20,601 nucleotides of DNA from Prevotellaceae bacterium (GCA_003150315.1 QAML01000099.1:1-20601), one strand, 5' to 3'; counted from the stretch's first letter, positions 8,264 to 15,894 are shown. The notes: generated from the letters alone by a model not told the origin. Numbers and translations are program-made.

Positions 8264-10900
8264 TTATTCGAATAATGTAGGTTCTTTTTCCTCTTCCTCA
8301 CCCTCTTCGATGCTTTCTGCGCTTTCCGTTTCGGGAGCTTCCTGCGGTTTTAACAGAGATGGTATCTGCTCCACGGCTTCAACATTGAAAGTTGTTACTC
8401 TCTTGCCACGCGCTTTGAAGCTCTTCACGCCCACAAACTCGCTGGCTTCAATTTCTATCGGCTCGCGGAAGCTGTCATCTCCCCCGAGAGTTATGCGGAA
8501 ACGCGAATATTCGTCGGAAGATAGACAAACGAGCTTGGATTTTGCATCTTCGCCAAGAAAATTCTGCTTCTTGGACGCACGTTCAAAGTTGAAACGCTTC
8601 AGATAAAGGAAATCGTTCTGCGAAGAATCGAAAAGCAAAGCAGTCCAAACCTTGGCTTCGTCATATTTCTCCATTCTTATTATACCGGGTTCGTAATGAT
8701 TGCTCAAATCAAAGTCCGTGGTATAAAACGAACCGTCCTCCAGAACCACAAGAATCCTGTCGCTTCCATGAAATTCGCCTATATAATCGCCGCAACCGTC
8801 AATATTCAAACGATTAACGTCTTTGTCAAACCAAATCTTGCATCCGCCGAGGGTTGAAACGCCGTGGCTTTTGAGCGTTATGCGATACACGTCGTTTTTT
8901 GTCAGAGTATTTCCGCGACTTTGCCGACCTTTTATCTGCAATTCGCCGAAATCGCATTCAAACGACAGCTTCTTGATTTTCGGACTCGGCTTGAGCGCAA
9001 TCTTTATTACCTCGGCTTCGCCATTAGGATTGGCAGTAAAATAAACCACACGGCTTCCGGGTGTGCCAAGTGTGAGATCGTATTCGCGGTCATGGGTTAT
9101 GGACGTAACATTAAAACGTTTGTAGAAATAAGTTCCCGCCTTTCCGTCGCGATATACCACATTATAGGTTGTGCGTTTGTCGTTTTTGCGGAAAACCGCG
9201 AGATGAATTATCTCAACTTTGCGTTTTTCTTTCTTTGAACGCTCGGTTTCGCCCACAAAAAGCTTATCGGCAACGCGCGTTACCTTATAAGTTCCGTCGC
9301 GATAGAATATTATCACATCATCTATGTCGGAACAATTCTCAACAAACTCATCGTGCTTCAAACCTGTGCCGATAAATCCGTCAGCACGGTTTATGTAAAG
9401 TTTTTCATTGGCTTCCACAACCTTTGCAGCCTCAATGGTGTCGAACGAACGGATTTCGGTGAGACGCGGATAGTTTGCGCCATACTTAGCCTTGATCATG
9501 TTGTACCAGTTTACGGCTACTTGAACAATATTCTCAAGATCTTTTTCTATTTTCACTATTTCTTCGCTAATGCGAGCCATGAGTTCGTCGGCTTTATCCT
9601 TGTTGAACTTCAATATTCGCTGCATCTTTATCTCGAGAAGCCTCAAAATATCCTCGCGTTTCACTTCGCGCACGAAATCTTTCTTATATGGTTCGAGTTT
9701 CGAGTCAATAAACGCAACCGTTGTGTCTAAATCGGGAGCCTGCTCGAATTGTTTTTCCTTATATATGCGTTTCTCTATGAAAATCTTCTCGAGTGAGGCA
9801 AAGAACAACTGTTCCTGCAATTCCGCGCGGCGTATTTCGAGTTCCATTTTCAGGAGATGCTTGGTCCTTTCCACGCTTCTCTTCAAAATATCGCTCACCG
9901 TGAGGAAGTGGGGTTTGTTGTTTTCCACCACGCAACAGTTGGGCGAAATGCTAACTTCGCAATCGGTAAACGCATAAAGGGCATCTATGGTCTTGTCTCC
10001 GCTTGTGCCTGGCGCAAGATGTATGTGTATTTCCGCATTTGCCGCCGTAACGTCCTCTACTTTGCGTATTTTTATTTTTCCCTTGTCATTGGCTTTCAAA
10101 ATTGAGTCAATAAGCGTCTGCGTATTCTTTCCGAAAGGAATTTCCGTGATGACAAGCGTTTTGTTATCGAGTTTCTCGATTTTCGCACGCACCTTTACGT
10201 TTCCGCCACGCATTCCGTCGTTGTAGCGCAAGACATCCACGTAGCCGCTTGTGGGGAAATCGGGATATAGCTTGAATTCTTCGCCATGAAGATAGTTCAC
10301 GGCGGCATCGCAAATCTCGTTGAAGTTGTGAGGCAGTATCTTGGACGACAAACCCACCGCAATGCCCTCAACACCTTGCGCCAAAAGCAGAGGGAATTTC
10401 ACAGGGAGCGTTACGGGTTCTTCGTTTCGCCCGTCGTATGAGAGTTTCCATTCTGTGGTTTTGGCATTGAACATCACGTCAAGGGCAAATTTCGAAAGCC
10501 TTGCCTCAATATAACGCGGAGCTGCCGCCGAGTCATCGGTAAGAATGTTTCCCCAGTTTCCCTGAGTGTCTATAAGCAGATTTTTCTGCCCCAACTGAAC
10601 AAGAGCATCGTATATCGAAGCATCGCCGTGCGGATGGAATTTCATTGTCTCGCCCACAATATTCGCCACCTTGTTATATCTTCCGTCGTCCATGCGTTTC
10701 ATGGTGTGCAATATGCGCCTTTGCACCGGTTTCAATCCGTCGTCGAGATGAGGCACTGCGCGTTCCAGAATCACATAGCTTGCATAATCCAGAAACCAAT
10801 TCTCATACATTCCCGGCAAACGCCTTATTATTCCGCCGTTGTCGGTGATTTCGGGAACGTATTGCGAATGAAATTCTTTTTCGTTGTTTTCGTCAGACAT
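8264..10900 (-). CDS. parC: DNA topoisomerase IV subunit A
   Basis: 878-aa type IIA topoisomerase A subunit that cuts and rejoins duplex DNA to unlink daughter chromosomes with ParE. The N-terminal breakage-reunion domain has ILERAVPHLDDGLKPVQRRI, the region HPHGDASIYDALVQLGQ at 89-105, and AAAPRYIEARL, in which Tyr130 is the catalytic tyrosine. Long coiled-coil stretches (about 370-490) and a C-terminal beta-pinwheel-like half follow; the tail is very acidic (EEGEEEEKEPTLFE). The divergent C-terminal half and absence of a clear GyrA box favour ParC over GyrA, which is typical of Bacteroidetes ParC. I chose ATG 10900, since the 27 residues upstream overlap the promoter. parE is not in the window. 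Confidence 0.92.
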   Translation of the reverse strand: MSDENNEKEFHSQYVPEITDNGGIIRRLPGMYENWFLDYASYVILERAVPHLDDGLKPVQRRILHTMKRMDDGRYNKVANIVGETMKFHPHGDASIYDALVQLGQKNLLIDTQGNWGNILTDDSAAAPRYIEARLSKFALDVMFNAKTTEWKLSYDGRNEEPVTLPVKFPLLLAQGVEGIAVGLSSKILPHNFNEICDAAVNYLHGEEFKLYPDFPTSGYVDVLRYNDGMRGGNVKVRAKIEKLDNKTLVITEIPFGKNTQTLIDSILKANDKGKIKIRKVEDVTAANAEIHIHLAPGTSGDKTIDALYAFTDCEVSISPNCCVVENNKPHFLTVSDILKRSVERTKHLLKMELEIRRAELQEQLFFASLEKIFIEKRIYKEKQFEQAPDLDTTVAFIDSKLEPYKKDFVREVKREDILRLLEIKMQRILKFNKDKADELMARISEEIVKIEKDLENIVQVAVNWYNMIKAKYGANYPRLTEIRSFDTIEAAKVVEANEKLYINRADGFIGTGLKHDEFVENCSDIDDVIIFYRDGTYKVTRVADKLFVGETERSKKEKRKVEIIHLAVFRKNDKRTTYNVVYRDGKAGTYFYKRFNVTSITHDREYDLTLGTPGSRVVYFTANPNGEAEVIKIALKPSPKIKKLSFECDFGELQIKGRQSRGNTLTKNDVYRITLKSHGVSTLGGCKIWFDKDVNRLNIDGCGDYIGEFHGSDRILVVLEDGSFYTTDFDLSNHYEPGIIRMEKYDEAKVWTALLFDSSQNDFLYLKRFNFERASKKQNFLGEDAKSKLVCLSSDEYSRFRITLGGDDSFREPIEIEASEFVGVKSFKARGKRVTTFNVEAVEQIPSLLKPQEAPETESAESIEEGEEEEKEPTLFE

Positions 10901-10936
10901 ATAAATAGGATGTTCTTGTTTTGTTGCGAATTGTTG

Positions 10937-10944
10937 CAAAGTTA
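10937..10944 (-). promoter_or_regulatory. Likely -7 element of the parC promoter
   Basis: The minus strand reads TAACTTTG, matching TAnnTTTG, 36 bp before the parC ATG. A TTTG exists upstream (10976-10973) but at 28 bp, longer than normal. Confidence 0.5.
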
Positions 10945-11016
10945 ATGAATTTTCCGTTATGCTCTTGCGGCACAAAGACAATAAACAGCCCCTTGGCGCG
11001 TTTACAAAGATGAGTT

Positions 11017-11736
11017 ATGAGGTGCAAACTGAAACATATAGCGTTTTTAATGGCGGCTTTGGCGGTCATGGCAACAGACATGTACGCCCAGACACGCAAG
11101 GTGCAGAACAAACCATACATTGACAATCGTCGCTTTCACTACGGTTTTCTCTGCGCGGTGCATTCGCAAAGCATGAGTTTTGAAAACAACGGGCACATAA
11201 ACGAAACCACGGGCGAACAGTGGTATGCCGCCAACGACAGAGGCGACATAGGTTTCAGCATTGGAGTTCTCGGCGAATGGAGGTTGAACAAATATTTTGC
11301 GCTTCGCACTACTCCCACAATCAGTTTCGGACAAAAACACCTCACGTTCCGCGAACAGGTTTCGGGCAAAGAGGTATCGGAGTCCATGAAATCGACATTG
11401 ATTTCCGTGCCTGCCGACATAAAATTCAGCGCACTGCGTTTCAACAACCACCGTCCCTATCTGCTTGCCGGACTAAACGCCACATACGACCTGACAAGCC
11501 ACAAACAGGATGCCATTCTAACGAAACCGATTTCGCTATACGCCGAATTTGGTTTGGGATGCGATTTCTATATGCCGTTCTTCAAACTAATTCCGGAAAT
11601 AAAGTTCTGCGTGGGGCTCAACGACATTCTTGACAAAAACCGCAAAGACCTTATAGACAAAACCAAGCTTGCATATTCCGAGGCAGTGAACTCCGCAAAG
11701 TCGAGCATGGTGATGATTACGTTCTACTTTGAATAA
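11017..11736 (+). CDS. porT: PorT-family outer-membrane beta-barrel protein
   Basis: 239-aa protein with a signal peptide (about 1-25, ending MYAQ) followed by alternating amphipathic strands typical of an eight-strand outer-membrane barrel, ending in an aromatic-rich strand (MVMITFYFE). Segments such as RPYLLAGLNATYDL, LYAEFGLGCDFYMPFFKLIP and the KFCVGLNDIL / AVNSAKSSMVMITF end resemble PorT of Porphyromonas and relatives, an accessory part of the type IX secretion system; the length (about 240 aa) fits. It is divergent from parC with a 116-bp gap and followed by a terminator. No other por/spr gene is nearby, and PorT-like proteins also occur in species without a complete system, so a role in secretion is inference. 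Confidence 0.8.
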   Translation: MRCKLKHIAFLMAALAVMATDMYAQTRKVQNKPYIDNRRFHYGFLCAVHSQSMSFENNGHINETTGEQWYAANDRGDIGFSIGVLGEWRLNKYFALRTTPTISFGQKHLTFREQVSGKEVSESMKSTLISVPADIKFSALRFNNHRPYLLAGLNATYDLTSHKQDAILTKPISLYAEFGLGCDFYMPFFKLIPEIKFCVGLNDILDKNRKDLIDKTKLAYSEAVNSAKSSMVMITFYFE

Positions 11737-11766
11737 AATCTGCCGCACAATCCGCTGCAGATTTTT
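11735..11766 (+). terminator. Terminator after porT
   Basis: AAAATCTGC (11735-11743) pairs with GCAGATTTT (11757-11765), a 9-bp stem that ends in a T-run (ATTTTT). It starts at the porT stop. Confidence 0.75.
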
Positions 11767-11937
11767 CCAACAAGACATAACGTTTTACGGGACGCACGAC
11801 ATGCGCCACGTTTTCTTTTATTTTTCCGCCACAAAAAATAAAGAAAAATGCGGACGGGACACCACGCAATTCATGCACAGGAAAACGTCCCCTACTCCCC
11901 TTATTTTTTCATCGCAAAAGGACATGAAAAAACACAC

Positions 11938-12075
11938 ATGGCTTATCGCAAAAAATACAAGGCACTTGTTTTAAAACAAGTGCCTTGTATTTTAAAATAT
12001 ATGCCTTATATTTTTCGCCTTTCGGAATGGCTGAAAAACAACAACTTACAAATGTCGATTTTTACCCCTTTTTGA
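11938..12075 (+). other. Short open frame through repeat R3 (45 codons)
   Basis: From ATG 11938 (in the conserved ACACACATGGCTT) the frame reads MAYRKKYKALVLKQVPC, then ILKYMPYIFRLSEWLKNNN, then LQMSIFTPF, stop TGA 12073-12075. The three 21-bp units give heptads KYKALVL, KQVPCIL, KYMPYIF. The stop falls inside TACCCCTTTTTGAG, a stretch also seen beside R5. The homologous frame in R2 is open, that in R5 is open to the window edge, and those in R1 and R4 stop at TAA in the third unit. Coding is uncertain. Confidence 0.2.
11952..12014 (+). repeat. Palindromic 3x21-bp repeat, copy R3
   Basis: Units at 11952-11972 (direct), 11973-11993 (inverted) and 11994-12014 (inverted). The first two make a perfect 42-bp palindrome. 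Left flank 11916-11946 is 29/31 identical to the R2 right flank (minus strand). Right flank: GCC, 10 nt, GCTGAAAAACAACAACTTAC, which aligns without gaps to R1. The unit directly left of the core (11931-11951) has the unit-like ACATGGCTT in the same 21-bp phase. It lies between the convergent porT and AraC genes. Confidence 0.9.
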
Positions 12076-12111
12076 GTAGATTTTCTGCCGCTCAGGAAAG
12101 GCTTTCCGGGC

Positions 12112-12132
12112 TTCCGAAACAAACTTTCGGAA
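12112..12132 (-). terminator. Hairpin downstream of the AraC gene
   Basis: TTCCGAAA (12112-12119) and TTTCGGAA (12125-12132) form an 8-bp stem with a 5-nt loop, 29 bp past the AraC stop. No good U-run follows on the minus strand, so it is a weak terminator candidate. Confidence 0.4.
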
Positions 12133-12161
12133 TATAAAACCCTACTTACGGGCAAAGGCGG

Positions 12162-12986
12162 CTAATCCACGCCGGAGGAGAAGTTTTCTCTCGCCCATCG
12201 TGCCGGCGTTATGCCTTTCACGCGCTTGAATATTCGTATGAAATAAACCATACTGTTGAAACCGCTTTCGCCGCAAACCGATTGCAACGTGCGCCCTCCT
12301 TTCTTTATAAGAGCGCAAGCATTTTCCACTTTCTTCTCGTTTATGTAGTCCACGAAATTCGTGGCGTAATTCTTCTTGAAAAAGTTGCAGAAAGTCGTAG
12401 GCTGCATACCCAGCCGCCGTGCAGCATCCTCGGCATTGAGTTTCGCAAGAGGTGTGGCGGCAATATACTCGTCAGTCTGCCGGCATCGCTCCAATTCCCT
12501 GGCTCTGTGGGACGAAACTCCTGCCACAAGGGGATTGCGCTCCGCCGCAATGCGAACCAATATTTCCACAAGGCTCGCCGCCCTCATGCTCTCGCCCTCG
12601 TTTGCCATGCTCGCCATTATTCTGCCCACAGCGTCCGAAAGGGTTTTCTTGAAAGTCCACGCCGTGGAAAAATCACCGAACATTTTTGACATGTATTCAA
12701 GTTCGGGGAAAGCACTGGCAAGTTTTGCAAAAAGCCCGGAGGCAAAATTCACGGTTATCAAAACGCCCTTTTCTCCGCCGGCGGCATCCGTACCGAAACG
12801 CCACTCATGCGGCATGCCGGGAGGTATCAATACGAGATTTCCTTTACTGAAAGCTTTTATCGTTCCTCCCGTTTCGCGCTCGCCGACTCCCGTTGCAATA
12901 AAAGCCAACTCCCATGTCTTATGAATATGTATGCCCAAGGGTTCAACCTCGGGCATACATATTTTATTATATGTGAAACTCTGCAC
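12162..12986 (-). CDS. AraC-family transcription regulator with cupin sensor domain
   Basis: 274-aa regulator. The N-terminal half (about 15-85) is cupin-like, with HIHKTWELAFIATGVGERETG and NLVLIPPGMPHEW, a pattern used to bind a small ligand, often a sugar. The C-terminal 95 residues carry the two AraC helix-turn-helix motifs: about 183-206 (LNAEDAARRLGMQPTTFCNFFKK) and about 233-255 (TLQSVCGESGFNSMVYFIRIFK), ending in GITPARWA. The frame opens with GTG at 12986, supported because the YNKICMPEVEP segment before the first ATG (12956) looks like part of the fold. It is 31 bp after the esterase and probably co-transcribed with it, so it may sense a product related to that enzyme; target genes are unknown. 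Confidence 0.88.
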   Translation of the reverse strand: MQSFTYNKICMPEVEPLGIHIHKTWELAFIATGVGERETGGTIKAFSKGNLVLIPPGMPHEWRFGTDAAGGEKGVLITVNFASGLFAKLASAFPELEYMSKMFGDFSTAWTFKKTLSDAVGRIMASMANEGESMRAASLVEILVRIAAERNPLVAGVSSHRARELERCRQTDEYIAATPLAKLNAEDAARRLGMQPTTFCNFFKKNYATNFVDYINEKKVENACALIKKGGRTLQSVCGESGFNSMVYFIRIFKRVKGITPARWARENFSSGVD

Positions 12987-13017
12987 GCTTGAAAACCATT
13001 TTGGGACGCGGGAAAAC

Positions 13018-13896
13018 CTACTTCACGTATCTTTTGAAGAACTTCCAGATTTCCTCGCCCGTATTAATGTCGCCGTTATGCCAGCAGTGGGATGCGCCAA
13101 CCACTTCGTAAAGCCACACATCGTTATCCCCTTTTCCGCCGCTATAGAAATGACGTATTATATAATGCTTGCTGTTGGCATCTTTACTCTTTATGGTGTC
13201 GCGTTTCTCAATGTGGCAACCGTTGCGAGCCACCCAATAGTTCACAGCCATGGGAACCGACAGATAAGGTCCCCAACCGCCTTTGCCTTCAGGGTCGCCC
13301 CACCATTCGGAAACCCTGTCCTCCGTTCCGTGAATCTCAAAAAGCGGCACGGGATGGGGATTGGTCATGGCATATTTCTTATAAAACCACGTAAAAGCCA
13401 GTCCCGCCACAGGAGCAAGGGCTTTGAAAGTTTTCTGTCCCTCGAGCGCGGCAAGATAACAAATGTCTCCGCCGTTTGACATGCCTGTTAGGAATGCGTT
13501 CTCCTTACTCAGATTGTACTTTTTCTGTACATATTGAGTCATTTTGCTTAGCATTTTCACGTCGTCCACACCCATGTCTTTTTGATTGGGATATCCAACA
13601 TTGAAACCGGGATGTCCTTTGGGATCTTTCAGACCCTGCGGATACAACACCGCAAATCCTTCTCTTTCAGCCACGGGATCAAGATCAAAATGTTTGGGAT
13701 TGGCAGTGCCGCCATAGCCATGAACACAAGTTACAATGGGCGCATTTGCGTGCAAACCCGTTGGCAGAAACAAAACACCTGTTCTCTCCCTGCCGTCAAC
13801 CTTTAGCTTTATGTCCACATACTTTCCCGCAAACGCCGTAAAGGTTGAACCGACCACGGCAGCGAGGAAAGCGAAAATAAAAATACGTTGTTTCAT
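13018..13896 (-). CDS. Secreted alpha/beta hydrolase, PHB-depolymerase / feruloyl-esterase (LpqC, CE1-like) family
   Basis: 292-aa protein with a signal peptide (about 1-23, cut after AFA) and an alpha/beta-hydrolase fold. Oxyanion region VTCVHGYGGTANP at 55-67; nucleophile elbow GMSNGGD at 138-144 with Ser140; acid IHGTEDRV at 188-195 with Asp193; catalytic His likely His270 in GASHCWHNG, matching the GGxHxW-like end of the family. These enzymes split ester bonds of polyhydroxyalkanoates or of acetyl/feruloyl groups on plant polysaccharides; in a gut-type Bacteroidales a polysaccharide esterase is the better guess. There is no lipobox, so it is periplasmic or exported. It is 20 bp after the glycosyltransferase and 31 bp before the AraC regulator. 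Substrate is not set by sequence. Confidence 0.82.
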   Translation of the reverse strand: MKQRIFIFAFLAAVVGSTFTAFAGKYVDIKLKVDGRERTGVLFLPTGLHANAPIVTCVHGYGGTANPKHFDLDPVAEREGFAVLYPQGLKDPKGHPGFNVGYPNQKDMGVDDVKMLSKMTQYVQKKYNLSKENAFLTGMSNGGDICYLAALEGQKTFKALAPVAGLAFTWFYKKYAMTNPHPVPLFEIHGTEDRVSEWWGDPEGKGGWGPYLSVPMAVNYWVARNGCHIEKRDTIKSKDANSKHYIIRHFYSGGKGDNDVWLYEVVGASHCWHNGDINTGEEIWKFFKRYVK

Positions 13897-13916
13897 ATCT
13901 TCAATAGTTTTTGTTT

Positions 13917-15083
13917 CTAAATATGTCTCTTGAAATCCCTGCGGCTAAGCCATACTTTCAGTTTCCAAACCGGATAGACAAGAGGGCGAACCGTCTCGTA
14001 CCACCAAAGAAGGAAAAGATAGTTTCTTTCCCCCACTGCTGCAACGGCATGTTTCATCAGCAGCGCATCGGCAACGGACATAAGTATTGCGGCAAGGCAC
14101 ACAGCCGTGCCGGCAATCATGTAGCCGCAGGCAAAAAAGGTTGCCGCCGACAAAATCCAGCCCACAGCCCAGAGATAATGCCCTATGTTCGAGAACCTGA
14201 CGGACATCATGGCGGCATTTCCCCGTCTCGGCGTGTGCATAAACGATGCGGTACGCACAAGCTTTAATCTGCGCCATGCGCGACGCAGGTTATTGGGATA
14301 TTCGCGAATTGTGGCAATCGGCGCACAGCACACCGCAGTATTTCCGTCCGTACTCATGGCATTTACAAGCAGGTCATCGTCGCCGAAAACCCTGTCAAGC
14401 GAATCGGCATAGCCGTCGCATTCCAAAAACAAGGAACGCCGGAAAGCCATATTACCTCCGTCGCCGCCGCAGGCTTTATGTCGAGCCGAAAGATACCACG
14501 TCATATTATATTGCATGCGTTCGAAAACCGCCCTGCCTGCCGCAAGTGTGTCATCGTCTGCGTAGTTGGTGTAACCGAGAACTATATCCGTGCCCTCAGC
14601 AAAGCATGACGACATGGCTTTAAGCCACAAGTCCGTTACCGGGGCGCATGTGGGACGGGTCATAACAATCCATTCGTGCCGCGCAGCCTTTACGCCGAGC
14701 GATACGGCAAGTTTTGCGTGGCTCACATAGCGTGCCGTGACGGGCACAAAGGTATGTCGCAAATTCGAATAGCGGTTCTCCATGCGTTTCAACACCTCGG
14801 GAGTGGAATCGGAAGAGCAATCGTCAACCACAACCACCTCGAATTTCACACTGCGCTGCTCCATTATTTTCGGCAAATTGGTTTCGAGCGCATCGCCTTC
14901 GTTATGGCAACAAATAATCACGGTCATGGATTTTTCTCCGCCGCTTTCAAGCAGGTTTCCGTCTGTCTTCGACAAGGCGCGATAGAGCTTCGTGCGAAAC
15001 AGGACGAATGCCAAAAGTCCGAGCACGGCACACGTGCCGGCAAACATCAGTATCTCTGTATAATATGACAGGACAAAAGCCAT
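13917..15083 (-). CDS. Membrane-bound family 2 glycosyltransferase
   Basis: 388-aa enzyme with an N-terminal transmembrane helix (about 8-29), a cytoplasmic GT-A domain and two or three C-terminal helices (about 303-345, perhaps 355-372). The GT-A domain has TVIICCHNEGDALETNLP at 54-71, VVVVDDCSSDST at 83-94, GGDGGNMAFRRSLF at 206-219 and FGDDDLL at 233-239, followed by RRAWRRLKLVR. Family 2 enzymes transfer sugars from nucleotide sugars to lipid or polysaccharide acceptors. The stretch IVMTRPTCAP at 139-148 stands where most relatives have a TDADC-type metal motif; here the acidic pair is absent. ATG 15083 is preferred, 4 bases after the methyltransferase stop (15088); the frame could extend to 15158, overlapping that gene. 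Donor and acceptor are unknown. Confidence 0.85.
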   Translation of the reverse strand: MAFVLSYYTEILMFAGTCAVLGLLAFVLFRTKLYRALSKTDGNLLESGGEKSMTVIICCHNEGDALETNLPKIMEQRSVKFEVVVVDDCSSDSTPEVLKRMENRYSNLRHTFVPVTARYVSHAKLAVSLGVKAARHEWIVMTRPTCAPVTDLWLKAMSSCFAEGTDIVLGYTNYADDDTLAAGRAVFERMQYNMTWYLSARHKACGGDGGNMAFRRSLFLECDGYADSLDRVFGDDDLLVNAMSTDGNTAVCCAPIATIREYPNNLRRAWRRLKLVRTASFMHTPRRGNAAMMSVRFSNIGHYLWAVGWILSAATFFACGYMIAGTAVCLAAILMSVADALLMKHAVAAVGERNYLFLLWWYETVRPLVYPVWKLKVWLSRRDFKRHI

Positions 15084-15087
15084 GGTT

Positions 15088-15858
15088 TTACTTTGTTTTT
15101 TCGTTATACATCCTTCCGCGAAAAGCAGCAAGCGTAATGGCGGTGGCAATACCGGCATTCAGGCTTTCCACGGTGGTACGTCCTTCGGGATAAGGGGGAA
15201 TAAACAGACGGCGGGTAACGGTTTGTTCCACTTCTTTCGAGATACCGTTGCCCTCGTTTCCTATAACTATCACACCGCGTGGCTCAAGCGGCGCACCGAA
15301 AATGTTTTCGCCGTCGAGGAATGTGCCCCAAACCGGAGCGTTGCAGGTTTTGAGCGCGGCGGGAAGGTCTGTGTATGAAACCTTCACCCGTGCCGCAGAG
15401 CCCATTGTGGCTTGCAAAACTTTCGGAGAGTATAAATCGGCGGTTCCTCTCGAACAAAACACACGGCGTATGCCCATCCAGTCGGCAGTACGTATGATAG
15501 TGCCGAGATTTCCGGGGTTCTGAATATCATCGAGAGCCAGACACAGCTCGCTTTCAGCCACTGCGGAAACATTATCAGCCTCCTCGTCCTCCGGTTTCTC
15601 AAAAACCGCGAGCACGCAATGCGGAGTGGTCAAAAGTGTAGCGCGTTCCATGAGCACATGACTGACATATTCGGGAACAACTCCCTCGGGCACAAAACCC
15701 AAATCCGCACCGTCCTCGACATAAAGGCTGCGGCAGCGGAAAGTGCCCCAAAGTTCGCCAACAAGTTTGGGACCTTCGGCAACAAACAGCCCTTCGCTGT
15801 CGCGGCGTTTTTTGAGAGCGAGAGAATGAATGAACTTTATTTCGTTTTTACTAAGCAT
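15088..15858 (-). CDS. SpoU/TrmH-family RNA 2'-O-ribose methyltransferase
   Basis: 256-aa SPOUT methyltransferase that uses S-adenosylmethionine to methylate a ribose 2'-OH in rRNA or tRNA. A short N-terminal substrate-binding domain (about 1-95, starting SKNEIKFIHSLALKKRRDSEG, with FVAEGPKLV) precedes the knotted domain: motif 1 QNPGNLGTIIRTADW at 113-127, motif 2 VIGNEGNGIS at 198-207, motif 3 PYPEGRTTVESLNAGIATA at about 222-240. The N-terminal domain resembles the RlmB/TrmH-like 23S rRNA Gm group, but specificity cannot be read. ATG 15858 with a -7 promoter element at 15887-15894. It heads a likely four-gene transcript. Confidence 0.92.
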   Translation of the reverse strand: MLSKNEIKFIHSLALKKRRDSEGLFVAEGPKLVGELWGTFRCRSLYVEDGADLGFVPEGVVPEYVSHVLMERATLLTTPHCVLAVFEKPEDEEADNVSAVAESELCLALDDIQNPGNLGTIIRTADWMGIRRVFCSRGTADLYSPKVLQATMGSAARVKVSYTDLPAALKTCNAPVWGTFLDGENIFGAPLEPRGVIVIGNEGNGISKEVEQTVTRRLFIPPYPEGRTTVESLNAGIATAITLAAFRGRMYNEKTK

Positions 15859-15886
15859 CTTAGTGCGCCAAAGTTTATAGTTAGCG

Positions 15887-15894
15887 CAAAGTTA
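15887..15894 (-). promoter_or_regulatory. Likely -7 element of the methyltransferase operon promoter
   Basis: The minus strand reads TAACTTTG, 28 bp before the ATG at 15858. No TTTG at normal spacing was seen, so this is a partial match. Confidence 0.5.

Larger units (their letters stand above)
11737..12161. other. Convergent intergenic region porT-AraC
   Basis: This 425-bp gap between converging genes holds the porT terminator, an A/T-rich imperfect inverted repeat at about 11810-11850 (TTTTCTTTTATTTTT against AAAAAATAAAGAAAA), repeat R3 with both conserved flanks (about 11890-12075) and a small hairpin at 12112-12132. No conventional gene is seen. Confidence 0.6.

Noticed and set aside
10586..10640. 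ParC has Ala at the position of the quinolone-related Ser (HPHGDASIYD), as if resistant
   Set aside because: I recall the GDASI form as usual for Bacteroidetes ParC, so it is family-typical and not evidence of acquired resistance.
11923..11974. Second short frame ending AKNTRHLF or AKNIRHIF at several repeat copies
   Set aside because: It ends inside the first unit at TTTTAA in every copy and its upstream parts do not align; it is a by-product of the repeat sequence.
13200..13400. Esterase could be a plain peptidase of the S9 type
   Set aside because: The GxSxG (GMSNGG), HGTEDRV and late His with Trp fit the LpqC/PHB-depolymerase group better, and no propeller domain is present.
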